DNA of 64,000 nucleotides from Phoronis australis (GCA_002633005.1 NMRA01000109.1:654624-718623), one strand, 5' to 3'; numbered from the stretch's first letter, positions 21,501 through 29,980 are shown. The notes: generated by a model not told the origin, from the letters alone. Program-made: numbers and translations.

Positions 21501-22652
21501 GCTTATTTGGTTTCTCATGTTGAAGTGAAATTCTGTTGACTGTCATTCATGCTCTTCATATCCTTTATCCATAAATTGTTGCCCATGCGTTGTTAACTGT
21601 TCATTGCATGTTCATGTGTTAATGTCTGCCCACTTACCGTTGACCATTTTTCCCGTGTCCTGTTGAAATTGCTGATTGCCATTATGGAATCATGCTAGGT
21701 TTCTGCCATTGTGCATATTGGGTAGTGCTGTCAGTCAGTCAAAGGTGTACGGGAGAATGATTGAGTAGTTACACTACCTATACTCAAGCTTTCACCACTG
21801 ACAGGCTTTCACGACTGTAATGTGGCAAACTGATATTTAAATGCATGTCACATATGGTGTTGACACACAGTAGTGTGAGAAGGCATTTGTTGAAATGAAC
21901 TCACTTAAATGATTTTATTTTCGTTATTTTTAGGCTACCACTGGGACACATCGGACTGGGCCCCTAACCCTGCATTACCCAACATCACAGAGGTGCCAAT
22001 GAGGGAATCTCCAGATTCACCGCACTCTAGTCTTCATAGCAATGAAAGCAATACACATGTGGGTGAAGTGGATCCCGGCGACATCTATCCAGACTCCGAG
22101 TATCTGGAGAATGACTCAGAGTACGTCGGAGACTCGGAATATGCAGAGAACGAGTTTGATGATGATGACGATGCTGACCTTGACACAGATTTCCCCGAGC
22201 CACCCGAGCTCATGATGACATCACAGGATGACCTGAACTTCAGCGACATGGTTCAACACGACTACAGTATGCACCCGAATGCTTATCTGCCTACCTACTC
22301 ATATCAGAGTAGTGAACAATTGAATCAGTCTCCTGCCAACGGGCGGCGAAGGAATTACAGTTATCCAGTTGTTGACGGAGGGCAGGGCGACGGACCGCGT
22401 GTGCCAAGGCGGTTTGACTATAACAACGGCCTATATCAGACGGACTTTGAACACCCGGGCATAATGTCGGGAATGGACGAGAGCTGTATGAGCGTGGGTG
22501 GGTATACGTCCAATGCTTCCATGTCAGATATCTCAGGACTGTGCGAAATTGAGGACAGTGAAGTGAACTTGAGTGATTACGATGATGATGATGAAACAGT
22601 CAGCAACATCTCGGCCAAGATGTCCAATGCACATCTGCACACACAGGTGTAG
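345..22652 (+). CDS. FAT1: FAT1/2/3-type giant protocadherin (Fat-like), 3' part, 16 exons
   Basis: Fat-like cadherins are very large single-pass membrane proteins acting in planar cell polarity, actin organisation and adhesion at cell borders. The exons are 345-504, 1019-1252, 1792-1940, 2406-2643, 2932-3143, 3590-3727, 4322-4465, 6976-7993, 8609-8791, 9397-9554, 10004-10382, 10829-11143, 13169-13267, 13632-14147, 14474-14584 and 21934-22652. They join in one frame: 4773 nt, 1590 residues plus stop. Domain order (window residues): cadherin repeats 1-~560, SEA-like region ~590-755, EGF ~770-805, laminin G ~826-985, three EGFs ~1005-1115, membrane span ~1138-1158, cytoplasmic tail 1159-1590. 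The tail holds SIQKPAWEFDY and GYHWDTSDW, blocks I recognise from vertebrate FAT1/FAT3, which separate it from FAT4/Dachsous. The 5' end is outside the window. Vertebrate FAT1 has more EGFs after laminin G. Which of FAT1, 2 or 3 it matches best cannot be settled here, and an invertebrate gene may be co-orthologous to all three. Confidence 0.95.
537..779. mobile_element. MITE family F, copy 1
   Basis: It begins with GTGAAATCTCACCAAATTT and ends with the inverted counterpart AATTTGAGAGATTTTAC. The ends match copies 2 and 3 at 23.9 and 32.2 kb. It lies in a Fat-like intron. Confidence 0.5.
1019..1252 (+). CDS. FAT1: Fat-like exon: end of one cadherin repeat and start of the next
   Basis: Phase 1 in, phase 1 out. 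It contains VLDREEKPEYHLIMRAADGG, the linker motif DINDNVPRF (calcium-binding DxNDNxPxF) and the next repeat start with VAENSSVNTLLTRVSAIDDD. The donor is gtgagt at 1253. The upstream in-frame ATG at 943 lies in intron and is not a start. Confidence 0.93.
1792..1940 (+). CDS. FAT1: Fat-like exon: cadherin repeat, middle
   Basis: Phase 1 in, phase 0 out. It reads RKIRYHLLDSMGGQFKMD, then SGIISLGKKLDFETHKYY and LTVRASDR. The LDxE and A-x-D motifs of a cadherin repeat are present. The donor is gtgagt at 1941. Confidence 0.93.
2406..2643 (+). CDS. FAT1: Fat-like exon: cadherin linker and next repeat
   Basis: Phase 0 in, phase 1 out. It continues ASDR with GAPQQTSTANVIVRVLDVND, a full DVNDNTPEF calcium linker, and a repeat start with MRENVRPVADIIQV. 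The usual DxD after that repeat start is replaced by TSRDSG, so calcium binding at this site may be weaker. Confidence 0.93.
2932..3143 (+). CDS. FAT1: Fat-like exon: cadherin repeat end and next start
   Basis: Phase 1 in, phase 0 out. It contains SPVDYDQGEREFFLTVQAN, the linker DSNDNPPVF and the next repeat start VLEDAVPGDTVLQ. The first repeat has VDYDQ where LDRE is usual. The donor is gtatgt at 3144. Confidence 0.93.
3590..3727 (+). CDS. FAT1: Fat-like exon: cadherin repeat
   Basis: Phase 0 in and out, 46 codons. It reads LQASDRDSPANSKITYSI, then FDIDSDNGYITVAKPLDRET. The calcium-binding DRD and the LDRE motif are both intact. The donor is gtaagt at 3728. Confidence 0.94.
3820..3905. repeat. 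Alternating purine-pyrimidine tract
   Basis: About 85 bp of nearly unbroken R-Y alternation made of (GT/AC/TA/CG) steps such as acgtgcacatacatatgtac. It has Z-DNA or cruciform potential and is low-complexity intronic sequence. Confidence 0.7.
4322..4465 (+). CDS. FAT1: Fat-like exon: cadherin repeat end and linker
   Basis: Phase 0 in and out, 48 codons. It reads VPNYSLVVTAVDSG, the linker DANDNAPWF, then the first strand of the next repeat, YSAVVQ. The next exon continues directly with ENLPVELQLLQV, as in vertebrate FAT proteins. Confidence 0.94.
4466..6975. other. Fat-like intron, 2.5 kb, with a family A repeat copy
   Basis: No exon is required here by the reading frame. A possible 30-nt microexon lies at 4961-4990. 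From about 5655 to 6500 it holds a family A element in reverse orientation. The rest is unremarkable AT-rich DNA. Confidence 0.6.
5655..6500 (-). repeat. Family A element, reverse copy 1
   Basis: It starts with the terminal hairpin word CCACATATTTATATGTGGG followed by TGCATTATGCCGTC. It ends near 6455-6495 with GGTGGGCGCATATCAATGC...GTTGCTCTT, the reverse of the family 5' end. At 6231-6247 it contains GCGCCCCCTAGTGGCC, the reverse of the CTCF-like core word. Confidence 0.7.
6976..7993 (+). CDS. FAT1: Fat-like large exon: last cadherin repeats and SEA-like juxtamembrane region
   Basis: This is the largest exon here (1018 nt). It holds the fifth cadherin repeat of the window (ENLPVELQ..., VTDADLGSNGPPF, NVVEES), then a divergent last repeat (GGVIGRVRATDRDPYDKLTY, LYTLNVSVTDGRN). 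After that comes a region of about 165 residues (ILNNAVTVRLAKVTPEAFVN...) matching the conserved part of FAT1/FAT3 between the last cadherin repeat and the first EGF. A basic cluster RRKRR (7687-7701, window residues 663-667) lies inside it and resembles a furin-type site. Cysteines near the end (DACTKDFLCGEREVC, CVC) lead into EGF1. Confidence 0.96.
8609..8791 (+). CDS. FAT1: Fat-like exon: EGF repeat before laminin G
   Basis: Phase 1 in and out. It contains one EGF module, CQPNPCPAHEVC..., closing with CTCPDGRTGDKC, in the position of FAT1 EGF1. A short Cys-containing spacer (NCVDGKCVKG) follows before laminin G. The donor is gtcagt at 8792. Confidence 0.94.
9397..9554 (+). CDS. FAT1: Fat-like exon: laminin G domain, first part
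   Basis: Phase 1 in, phase 0 out. It reads MTFTGDSYVRWRL, then LRLKMRLRTLQESGVIMYAS and DYSILE, the opening strands of a laminin G domain as in FAT1 (LTGNSYVKYRL-type start). The donor is gtatgt at 9555. Confidence 0.94.
10004..10382 (+). CDS. FAT1: Fat-like exon: laminin G domain, second part
   Basis: Phase 0 in, phase 1 out. It reads GQIRYRFDCGSGPAYVLI, KVNDGFWHDVEVER, FKGCMRGITLNGELLP and VEFACRDS. FDCGSGP and the closing GCMxxIxLNG...C are laminin G landmarks. The open frame running past 10382 is intron read-through; gtaagg at 10383 is the donor. Confidence 0.95.
10829..11143 (+). CDS. FAT1: Fat-like exon: EGF repeats 2, 3 and most of 4
   Basis: Phase 1 in and out. It holds CTSNPCQNHGKC...CECPPRFVGTNC, CASNPCLNGGQC...CVCKGRFHGKRC and CEPNPCLNGGVC...CTCKGFTG. 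The fourth module is completed by GNHCE in the next exon. None shows a clear DxDE-type calcium-binding start. Confidence 0.96.
11144..13168. other. Fat-like intron, 2.0 kb, with a family A repeat copy
   Basis: 11795-12660 is a family A copy. The flanks show no exon or structure I can name. Confidence 0.6.
11795..12660 (-). repeat. Family A element, reverse copy 2, about 150-bp phrases
   Basis: The hairpin end TGCACCCACAAAAACTTTTG (11799-11826 with its partner) is followed by a CTGT-rich stretch, then four phrases starting near 11912, 12067, 12208 and 12361. Each has CTCAAAAACC..., ATGATGAAATTTGG and CCAGTCGATTTTTGGACGG. The distal end is CCATTTGCAGTGCACACGAA, then GGGCGCATA, mirroring the 5' end of the 46-kb copies. 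Confidence 0.8.
13169..13267 (+). CDS. FAT1: Fat-like exon: end of last EGF and extracellular stalk
   Basis: Phase 1 in and out, 99 nt. It reads GNHCEFVIDEDTNYAEIES, then MRTEEIVGIA, which opens the membrane span. The exon directly joins the EGF module to the span, so there are only three EGFs after laminin G here, fewer than in vertebrate FAT1. Confidence 0.92.
13632..14147 (+). CDS. FAT1: Fat-like exon: membrane span and first half of cytoplasmic tail
   Basis: Phase 1 in and out. The hydrophobic run GVGVGLIFIVVIFVFV (with IVGIA from the previous exon, about 21 residues) is followed by the stop-transfer RRWYVRRRR. The tail has a proline-rich PPPVPTRPASYTPS segment and VAPSLPPPPPSNS leading into SIQKPAWEFDY. 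Both blocks are conserved in vertebrate FAT1/FAT3, where polyproline runs are reported ligands for Ena/VASP EVH1 domains. The donor is gtatgt at 14148. Confidence 0.96.
14474..14584 (+). CDS. FAT1: Fat-like exon: cytoplasmic tail, short linker exon
   Basis: Phase 1 in and out. It reads EPSNKLDKILPKDL, then STSSLPVSESEDDMN. The acceptor is ttttcagcag, a tandem NAGNAG, so the exon may begin at 14474 or 14477, adding or dropping one alanine. The next exon lies 7.3 kb away. Confidence 0.92.
15751..15936. repeat. Three tandem copies of a 62-bp unit
   Basis: Copies start at 15751, 15813 and 15875 with TGTCAGAACCAAAGCAAGCA. By eye they are essentially identical, which suggests a recent duplication. 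Confidence 0.95.
19195..20854. mobile_element. Decayed Kolobok-like DNA transposon with THAP fragment
   Basis: The element body is 19199-20850. It begins AGGAGAATGCCACC and ends GGTGGCATTCTCCT, a 14-bp perfect terminal inverted repeat. TTAA lies on both sides (19195-19198 and 20851-20854), the target duplication expected of Kolobok (also piggyBac). The interior has a THAP-domain reading frame, which fits Kolobok, whose transposases carry a THAP finger. No full transposase catalytic region is visible in 1.65 kb, so this is a non-autonomous or internally deleted copy within the Fat-like intron. Confidence 0.8.
19361..19660 (+). pseudogene. THAP zinc-finger domain fragment with one zinc ligand lost
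   Basis: An open frame of 99 codons. It reads LWCIIPACPNYEAA, then FFRLPREPEMLRKWLVVVNN and LRVFVRHFVDSDF. THAP domains have C-x2-4-C-x35-53-C-x2-H. The first two Cys and the His are visible, but the third Cys (usually RVCSRHF) reads Phe, from TTT in place of TGT. The FRLPR, KWL and HFxxxDF landmarks are retained. It lies inside the TTAA-flanked element, so it is most likely a transposase remnant rather than a host gene. Confidence 0.75.
21934..22652 (+). CDS. FAT1: Fat-like last coding exon: conserved tail and PDZ-ligand-like C terminus
   Basis: Phase 1 in; the stop tag is at 22650-22652. It begins GYHWDTSDWAPNPALPNITE, the most conserved cytoplasmic block of FAT1/FAT3. An acidic stretch (DDDDDADLDTDFPEPPE), a Ser/Tyr-rich middle and an acidic region (DYDDDDETVS) follow. 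The protein ends in LHTQV. A terminal T-x-V is a class I PDZ ligand and matches the HTEV end of vertebrate FAT1. Confidence 0.96.
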
Positions 22653-23057
22653 AAATCGGTTAAAGTGGTAGTCGGAATTGTCTATATGTGTAGGTTTTAG
22701 GCACGGTCCTCGTCCATTCAAATATGTATTGTCTGTTCCAAGTGGATATCAAAAGTGTACTAGGTTCACTGCTTCATTTTGTTTGAGTTACGAGGCTGGT
22801 TGGACTTAGGTGATTGCCATGTAGAAATTTTAATTTTAGAAGATCTAAAGTTTTCCTGTATTTGATGAGCAAATAGTACCTTGTGCTCCTTTCATTGCAA
22901 GTTGGCGGAAAATTTAAAAATGGGTCTCGGAAACGCGTCCATTGTGCCATTCTGAGACCGTTCACAAAGTGATTTACCTTGATTATTTATTACTATTGAT
23001 CTCATGTTCACTGAATGGAGCTACGCATGTAGGAAGTAAAATACAAATGTATACCTG

Positions 23058-23063
23058 AATAAA
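23058..23063 (+). promoter_or_regulatory. Candidate poly(A) signal of the Fat-like gene
   Basis: This AATAAA lies about 400 nt after the stop codon and is the first canonical hexamer I see. Later hexamers exist, so a longer 3' UTR is possible. Confidence 0.4.
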
Positions 23064-23925
23064 ATCTTCTTGCAGGTTGTCAGTTTTTATGTGTGTTGGC
23101 GAAAGTGAGTTTTCATCATGTTCGACATGTTGAAAACTGACAATCTGCGTTGATGGTTCAATTTGAAATACAAAATCGGGCGTCGTGTGTATGTAAAATA
23201 GACGCTACCCGAGTCATATTGTCGTTTGGTGCTTGTACTAATATTCTGAATTGGATGTAATTTTTGTGTTTAACATGACTGTTGCCTTCCAGTGCCTGCA
23301 GCTATGAGAGTGCTACAACTCTTATTTAAAGTGAATGCTGATTGAGCTCATGTTGAGCTGAACTTACGAAATGTGTTGGTTACGTTGGCTTTTTGAAAGA
23401 TTTTATTAACAGCTAGTTTTAGTACATGACGTAGTGGTATCAACACATGTCTCTGTTGTTGAGACCTCTTCCAGTCAATTGTGGTTGTTTTATGCTAGCA
23501 CGATGGCTGTAGTGAATTTGAATGTTCAATGTTTCTTCCAGTCAGGATTTAAAGTGACACATGGTTGTATCGCAGTGACATTAAAGCCATGCTGTTGTGG
23601 TTAGAATTCTTGTTTAGCTGAATTTATTACCTAGCAATGCCTCAAGTCTTGTTATGCTCTGTTACATGGTTTCCTATTAGAACATTTTCATTGTGGTTCT
23701 TAATTGTAACATATTCTTTTCCCCATGACATTTTTTCCCATAATGCACTGCCTGGCTTTTGTCTTCACAATTGATGGTCTGTTTTCAAAAATTAATGTTT
23801 TTTGAAACCTATCTTTAGACCATATGTTTAAGGTATTATTTTGCTTATTAGTTAAGCCTTAAAATTACCAATTGCACATCAGTTGGACTAATCACACCTG
23901 GAAATGTATAAATGCCTTAGTCTCA

Positions 23926-24127
23926 GTAAAGTCTCACCAATTTAGGACACAATATGACAAAACAAGTGAAATTTAAATTTCTTGTTTTTTCACAACTGGG
24001 ACCTACTGTATGCTTTCGCATTTTGAAGTTCTTCATCGTACCTACCACCAGACTTTTTCCAAGATTGTGAGCATTCACGTTTAGCTTTTGAAAACTGAAA
24101 AAATTGTCCACAGTTGGTGAGATTTTA
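23926..24127. mobile_element. MITE family F, copy 2
   Basis: Its ends are GTAAAGTCTCACCAATTTAG and the inverted ...GTTGGTGAGATTTTA. The interior (TTGTGAGCATTCAC, GCTTTTGAAAA) matches copy 3 at 32.2 kb in the opposite orientation. Confidence 0.7.
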
Positions 24128-25430
24128 ATCACTAATTACTTTGTTGGATGTTTGGATTGTTCGTTCATAGGTTCAGACTGTGTCGATTTTGTTTTAAATT
24201 AGTCATTAAGTTATCTATACTGCGAACAAAATCACGTTTTGAAGCTTTTAGAACAGAAAACCGTTGATAGTTTTATTTTATGATTTGATACTTTCAGATA
24301 ATCGTGTTAGATTTTAGTAATAAATTATGTGGATTGACAGTAAGCACAAGTTTCACGGTGGTATTAGTTATTTTTTTCTGTTGAAATTGGGATAGTGTGA
24401 AAAGCAGAGGAAAGATGGATTGTGATCCATTTGTGTAAGTGATAAGCTATTGTATATTCAAAAACTGTTCTCCTTTGGTGAGAATGTCTAATGTATCGTG
24501 TTCTAACAGAAGGGAACACAAATTTTATGACAAGTTTTGTAACACATATGAGGATCCCATGGCATAGCAAAGGTAATGGACTGTGTGCGTACTGTAATTG
24601 TTGAATACGAACTGAGATTTAGGATTTTGTACTAGTAGAAATTTTCAGAGACATATATATATATAATACTCTATAAAATAAAAATTGAGTAACAAAGTTG
24701 TAGTTACTGCTTGGGGAGGCGGACTTAAACCAGTTTCTCTTTAAGATGGAGACTGAGCGGGAGGGTGTTCTAACTCGTTACCGATGGCAAAAATCCGAAT
24801 GTGGTGTAAACAGATGTAGCTTGTGATAAGTATGCAAGCAACATGTGACAAAGCCAAATAGCCACTTCCGCCGTCGGTGCCCGCACAGATTTTCTCGCAA
24901 ACACCATTCTTCTTTCAGGAGATGAAGCACCTTTATCATTAACCTAACGAACTGAATTATTTTCTCATGTGCCCCTTTCCTTGGTTTCTTTAATTACATA
25001 ATTTCAGGTTAAAGATGCAGTCTCATAAATTTGTGAATATGCAAATGAAGTACTAATTTACCAACAACCCGGGGTCCTCCAGTGTGCCAGAAACCATTCG
25101 AGAATCAGTTACCATTACAATTTCGCGAAAGTTGCTTTGCAAGAATATTGTTATGTATATGAATATGGAAATATACCATCTTTACCCTTATAAAACAATG
25201 CAGTTTTTATTATTTGTTTATTTCACTAGCAAATAACGATTGCGTAATATTTGGAATTACTAGGGTTTTCCATATCTTCACACTTGTATTTTTAAAGTGT
25301 ATCAGTTACGGCGTTTTCTTTAAAACCACAATTTACGTTCCTGATTATACTTGTACACACAGTTCTCTAGGAAGTAGGTAGATGGCGTTTGCTACAAATT
25401 CAATTCACGGCTTTAACGAGACTTCGCATC

Positions 25431-25518
25431 TTTAACCCCTTGCTGGTTCCCTGAGTGCCGCTAGGTTGTAGCCAGCTGGCTAGGCACTCACGTAAGGAAC
25501 CAGCGAGCTTTAACCCCT
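25431..25518. repeat. 68-bp imperfect hairpin unit flanked by 10-bp direct repeats
   Basis: TTTAACCCCT occurs at 25431-25440 and 25509-25518. Between them are the arms GCTGGTTCC-CTGAGTGCC and GGCACTCACGTAAGGAACCAGC. The layout resembles a small foldback insertion with target duplication. Confidence 0.65.
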
Positions 25519-25908
25519 GCATTCAAGGTACTTTATTCATGAACTCTGTATTAACACTGTAATTACAAACCCAGTGTCGCATTTGAGGTGTAATAAAGAA
25601 CAACTACATTTTCTTAATTAATATTTGCCATTAAAAGCGCACATATAGGAGATCTCTAAGACGAGAACATGTGTGTTGGATGTCATATTTCATAAAATCA
25701 ATGACCACACATTTCCGAGCGACTGCCGCTGCAGCTATGGAGTAACTTAAGAAAACGTTTATGTTCAAATATGTTATAACTGAACTTTTATTTTTAAGAG
25801 CACAGCCCAGTCGGGGAAGATTCGATCTTATTGGAGATTAGAGCAATTATAGAACAAAAGAGAACTGGCCCTCCAACCATAAATGCCAGAATGGAGTTAA
25901 TCAGTCGT

Positions 25909-25996
25909 GTACGATATTAGGCAATGACTATCGCCTCTGTTGGCCCGAACCTGGTTTGGGCCAACAGAGGCGATGGTCATTGCCTAGTACGATATT
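25909..25996. repeat. 68-bp near-perfect palindrome flanked by 10-bp direct repeats
   Basis: GTACGATATT flanks both sides (25909-25918, 25987-25996). Arms 25919-25946 and 25958-25985 pair over 28 bp with one mismatch, and pairing continues through the centre to a 1-nt turn at 25952. Both mismatches are T opposite G on the + strand. Confidence 0.9.
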
Positions 25997-27299
25997 GGCT
26001 ACAGGGGTAAACTTCCCAACTTGTGTTGGGCTATGGAATCGAACAAGTTGGGAGCAACGGGAAGACGCTGTAATGTCGGAAAGCGTAATATGTCCTATTC
26101 CAAGGAGATCCATAGCTCATTGTGCTATACCCTCGCACGCCGTTCCCAACTCTTGCGCTACGACTTTCCGCTCAATCACCAAGTCTTCACTTACCCGCGG
26201 ACCGCTTCTCGGACTGCATAAAATTCTCTCCTGCCCGCTCAATCCCGCACCGGACCGTTTTCACCGCTCACGAACATATTATTTCTTTTGCTTAAATATG
26301 CACATAGATCCCAGACCTACTTCCGCACATTTTTGCTTATTGAACAACATCGCATGCTGTGAAGCTTAAAGGGATCCCCTTTGAAGAATTGGACAGTCTA
26401 GTTACTTAAACTAAATTGATATATGAATTGAAATTCGTTGTTTTGATGGAATAATGCTGAACGCCGTGTAAAAATGTTTCAAATTTATAAAGAAAACGAG
26501 CTGTTGGCTACACTAACTTTTTTATTTTACTCCGCTCACAGCAAAACCCACCTCAAATTTCGGTTAGCATCCTTTTTGAGAACAACTTAAAACTAACTTA
26601 ATTATAGCACCAACTCGAATTCAAAAGGCGGTGTAAAAGCGAGAACTGTATCGCAGTTTATAGTCTTAATTGAGTCTCAACGAGCATAACGTTCCGCCTG
26701 TGTAAACTTTTCAACCAAGTTTTGTTCGTTACATAAAAATTTGAATGTAATTTGGCGCAGTCCCTCCTCCCTTGGTTGACACCCCCTTGGCGCCCCCTCC
26801 CCTGGGCCGGTCGCTGCCAGTGTAATCAGCCCCTCCCTCCAGTTAACAGTCGCCACCTTTCCACCGGCAATTCTCTAATTTCTAGATGACTCAGATCGTC
26901 ACTTCTTGGTGGTTTTATTCTTCGATAGCCCTCCACCCGCGTATCGAATATTGTTGAAAGGTCTTCTATTGCAGGTATCATGTCCGCTTATCCCAAGTAG
27001 TCACGGACGTGGGGTCATTCTTCACTTTCAAGTTTTGACCTCGGAGTATTTTTTCACGAAGTCATGCTGCACTGGCCGCACTCGACCGTAAGTTAGATAT
27101 GACGTAATTAGCGAGCGAAACGACAAAACGCCTTTAAACTTCCCTGTGGTTTAGACGAATACAACCCCCGTCCCAAGCCTCCTCCCCCCACACACACACC
27201 GGGTCAACTTACGCAATTGCAAATTTTGTAGTTATCTGTCTATATAGAGAAACATCTAATTTTGCAGTTAACTTTCTCGGAATAAAAATACATTAGGAA

Positions 27300-27512
27300 A
27301 CCGACCAAAATTTGCAGTTATGTCACTTACTTAACTGCGAAAAGGTGCACACACTCGAAGGATACCGACCCAAATGACGCCGTTATGTCAATTACCTAAC
27401 TGCGAATTGGCACACATACCCTTAAGTATACCCACCCAAACTTCGCAGATATGTCAATTACTTAACTACGAAATGGCGCACACGCACTTTAAGGATGCTG
27501 ACCCAAACCAAT
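27300..27512. repeat. Degenerate tandem, period about 65 bp, three copies
   Basis: Copies begin near 27317, 27382 and 27448 with G(T/A)TATGTCA(A/C)TTACYTAAC, and each continues into a GCACACAC-like word and an ACCCAAA-like word. Confidence 0.8.
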
Positions 27513-28683
27513 AACTTTTCAAATGTTGTTGATTTCACCGAAAAGGTTAGTGTGAACTGGTGGCCCTCTGACCCAGTAGAGCTGGGGAATGTATATTTCG
27601 ACACTTCATTTTATTGTACTGCCGACAAGGTTTGAAATGAGCACCTTATATCAGACTATTACCAAATCCAATAAACAAACTCAATCAAATTTGCCGTTGC
27701 GCACGCGAATTTACTCGACCAGGAGACTGCTCACCAACAGTGAAATACGACTTTTAGTGTGAAACACGACTTCTACGGTTGTATACGGATTGGCTCTTCT
27801 TTCTCGTATTTCACAGTTAATAACCTGACGTACACATAATGGGATAATGGAGAATACAGGGCCCTTTCTTGTTTTATTTTATTTTCATTTTACCTCTCTG
27901 GAACAGATCGACCTGTTACATTCATAACAAGACTGATTTTATACACTTCCTGGTTTCATCATAAATACTCTCATGAATTTCTACATGGTCAACCTCACAC
28001 TAAACAATCACTGATTTACCAAGTATATACATACAGACTTGATCTGTAAAGTGACAAGCGATTTACATTAAATGCTATTCAAAAAGATGTTATACAAAAA
28101 TAATTACCCACGTCTAATCTATCTATAAAATCATTAGATGTATCAACACAAATATCAAACAAAATGAGAAGATATGCAATTTCTGTATAACTTATTATAA
28201 CATATCACCTTGTCATGGTTAAATTAATAAGTGATAACATGGTTCACCATCGGACACACGCAGTGTGTTGTGTTCTATTCTCATCACCTTATGTTACCTA
28301 GATAATTCATTTTTCTCATCCCCATAAGTGGTGTAAAATTAAGTGCTGAACGTGGCTTTTAGGTATGGGTCCTTGAGGTGTACCAGGTATTTCAAAACCA
28401 GGGGTCTGTTTCATCAAAGTGACTTAAGACTTGAGACAGAAATTTGGTCTTACATTCCACCAAATTATTTCTAAAAAATAATTGAAACTTACCTTAGAAA
28501 AAAACTCAATTATCTGAAAATATACCCACAACTGTTACTTGCTGAGAGTTAAGTTATTTCCAGGCAGTCATGTGTTCATAATTGTATGACTAAACCTTTA
28601 TTTTACAACTGTGAAATGGGGGCACAAGACCAATTCTGTCTTAAGTAATATGAATAGGTAAGGGGCTAGGAAATATAGACCAC

Positions 28684-28848
28684 AAACATTTTAAAATCCA
28701 GCCAGCATGCCATCTATTGGCCACATCACGTTTAACAGAAGATCCCGGGTTCAAGGCCCGGTAGGGGCAGCAGTTTTTAAGACTTCTATTGATTAGGTCA
28801 CATGATGTGGCCAATAGGTGGCATGCAGACCAGATTTGAAATGCTTGC
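28684..28848. mobile_element. Inverted-repeat element enclosing a tRNA-like T arm
   Basis: Inner arms 28705-28729 and 28802-28826 pair at 23 of 25 positions (GATGTGGCCAATAGRTGGCA). Weaker pairing extends outward about 20 bp on each side. Between them, 28744-28760 is CCGGG-TTCAAGG-CCCGG, a perfect T arm with B-box-like sequence, but no matching acceptor stem, D arm or anticodon arm is present. Confidence 0.65.
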
Positions 28849-29222
28849 AAAGTTTTAAGTCACTTATCAGGAAAGCTACCCTAAGATCTAACTCTGATTT
28901 CTATGCAATCCAAAATTAATGTCTTAAAGAACCAGCCCCATTGGATAGTAACAACTATTTAGACAGTAAAATGTCATGACACAAAGTAGCACACAAAAGA
29001 ATTTTCTCATTTTTTCCAAAAAGATAAGAAGCACCTCATTAATGCTAACATCACTCTCAAGTTCTGTAACCTAGCTACCATAGTATTGTTATCCTGATCA
29101 CATTCATGACAATTTTAGAAGCCCTTGAGAATGAGAAATAGCATCAATTATAGTCAGAAATTGCAGGAATGCTAAAATATTTCATTACCTTTTGGAACAA
29201 CAGCATGTGAAAACAAGATCAT

Positions 29223-29228
29223 TTTATT
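29223..29228 (-). promoter_or_regulatory. Candidate poly(A) signal of the sarcoglycan gene
   Basis: AATAAA on the - strand about 900 nt after the stop codon, the first canonical hexamer I found. The 38-bp tandem repeat at 29.6-30.0 kb would then be in the 3' UTR. Weak evidence. Confidence 0.25.
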
Positions 29229-29612
29229 GCTGCTTACAATTCACCATTTGCAAGTCTTGCACTTAAGTCTGACGAACTATCACAAAAATTGTGGTTAACC
29301 TGGATACATCGTCAGACAAAGGACTTGTCCATCACCAATTACTTACAACCAAATATACCTAGCAATATAGCACATAATTAACTCTATCATTCAAAGACTA
29401 GACTATCCAGCCATTTAGTTTCTGTTGCATCAAATGACAAACCGACATTTGAAACCTACTGAGTACAGTCTACACTAACACTGGGTCAGTGTCACTTGTC
29501 TAAGCTCAGAAATCACTTCTAGTACTCGCAAAATACATGTTCAGAGCAACTTTGCAGCAGTAAGTGGTCAAGATTTCTAGACAATGAAAATTGGTGAAGG
29601 AGAGTGCTCAGC

Positions 29613-29980
29613 AGTTGTAAGACCTGTGATGATACTGGACAACATAGGTCAATTGTAAGGCCTGTGATGACACTGGACAACATAGGTCAATTGTAAGGCC
29701 TGTGATGACACTGCACAACATAGGTCAATTGACAAATCGCAAGCTCTGCCCCCTTGCGTAATGTTGACTAACAAACAATAAGTTTTACTCGGCAATGGGT
29801 TGTTTTTCGGGTAAAATGGCGGCTTGCAAACGAAGGTGTGTCAAGAATGATGAGTTCTAAATGGTCAGTTAAGCCGTTACTCAAAGTCCTGGCGATAGGT
29901 CGATTGTAAGGCTTGTGATGAGACTGGACAACATAGGTCAATTGTAAGGCCTGTGATGACACTGGACAACATAGGTCAAT
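29613..29980. repeat. 38-bp tandem repeat, split by an unrelated segment
   Basis: The unit AACATAGGTCAATTGTAAGG (first 20 bases) recurs at 29641, 29679 and 29717, and again from about 29894 to 29980. About 160 bp of different sequence (29735-29893) separates the blocks. Confidence 0.85.

Larger units (their letters stand above)
14585..21933. other. Longest Fat-like intron, 7.3 kb, before the last exon
   Basis: It carries a 62-bp triplicate at 15.75 kb and a Kolobok-like element at 19.2-20.85 kb. I found no conserved exon in the rest. A word near 21088-21150 (AAAAGGCATCAGGCCACCTG) is repeated near 50.37 kb. Confidence 0.6.

Noticed and set aside
25956-26369. 137-codon + strand frame in GC-richer sequence
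   Set aside because: It starts inside the 25.9-kb palindrome and shows no domain or codon pattern. The sequence also has inverted words (CAACTTGT / ACAAGTTGG), so it looks like repeat DNA.
28744-28760. tRNA gene
   Set aside because: Only a T arm is present. No acceptor stem partner, D arm or anticodon arm lies at the required distance.
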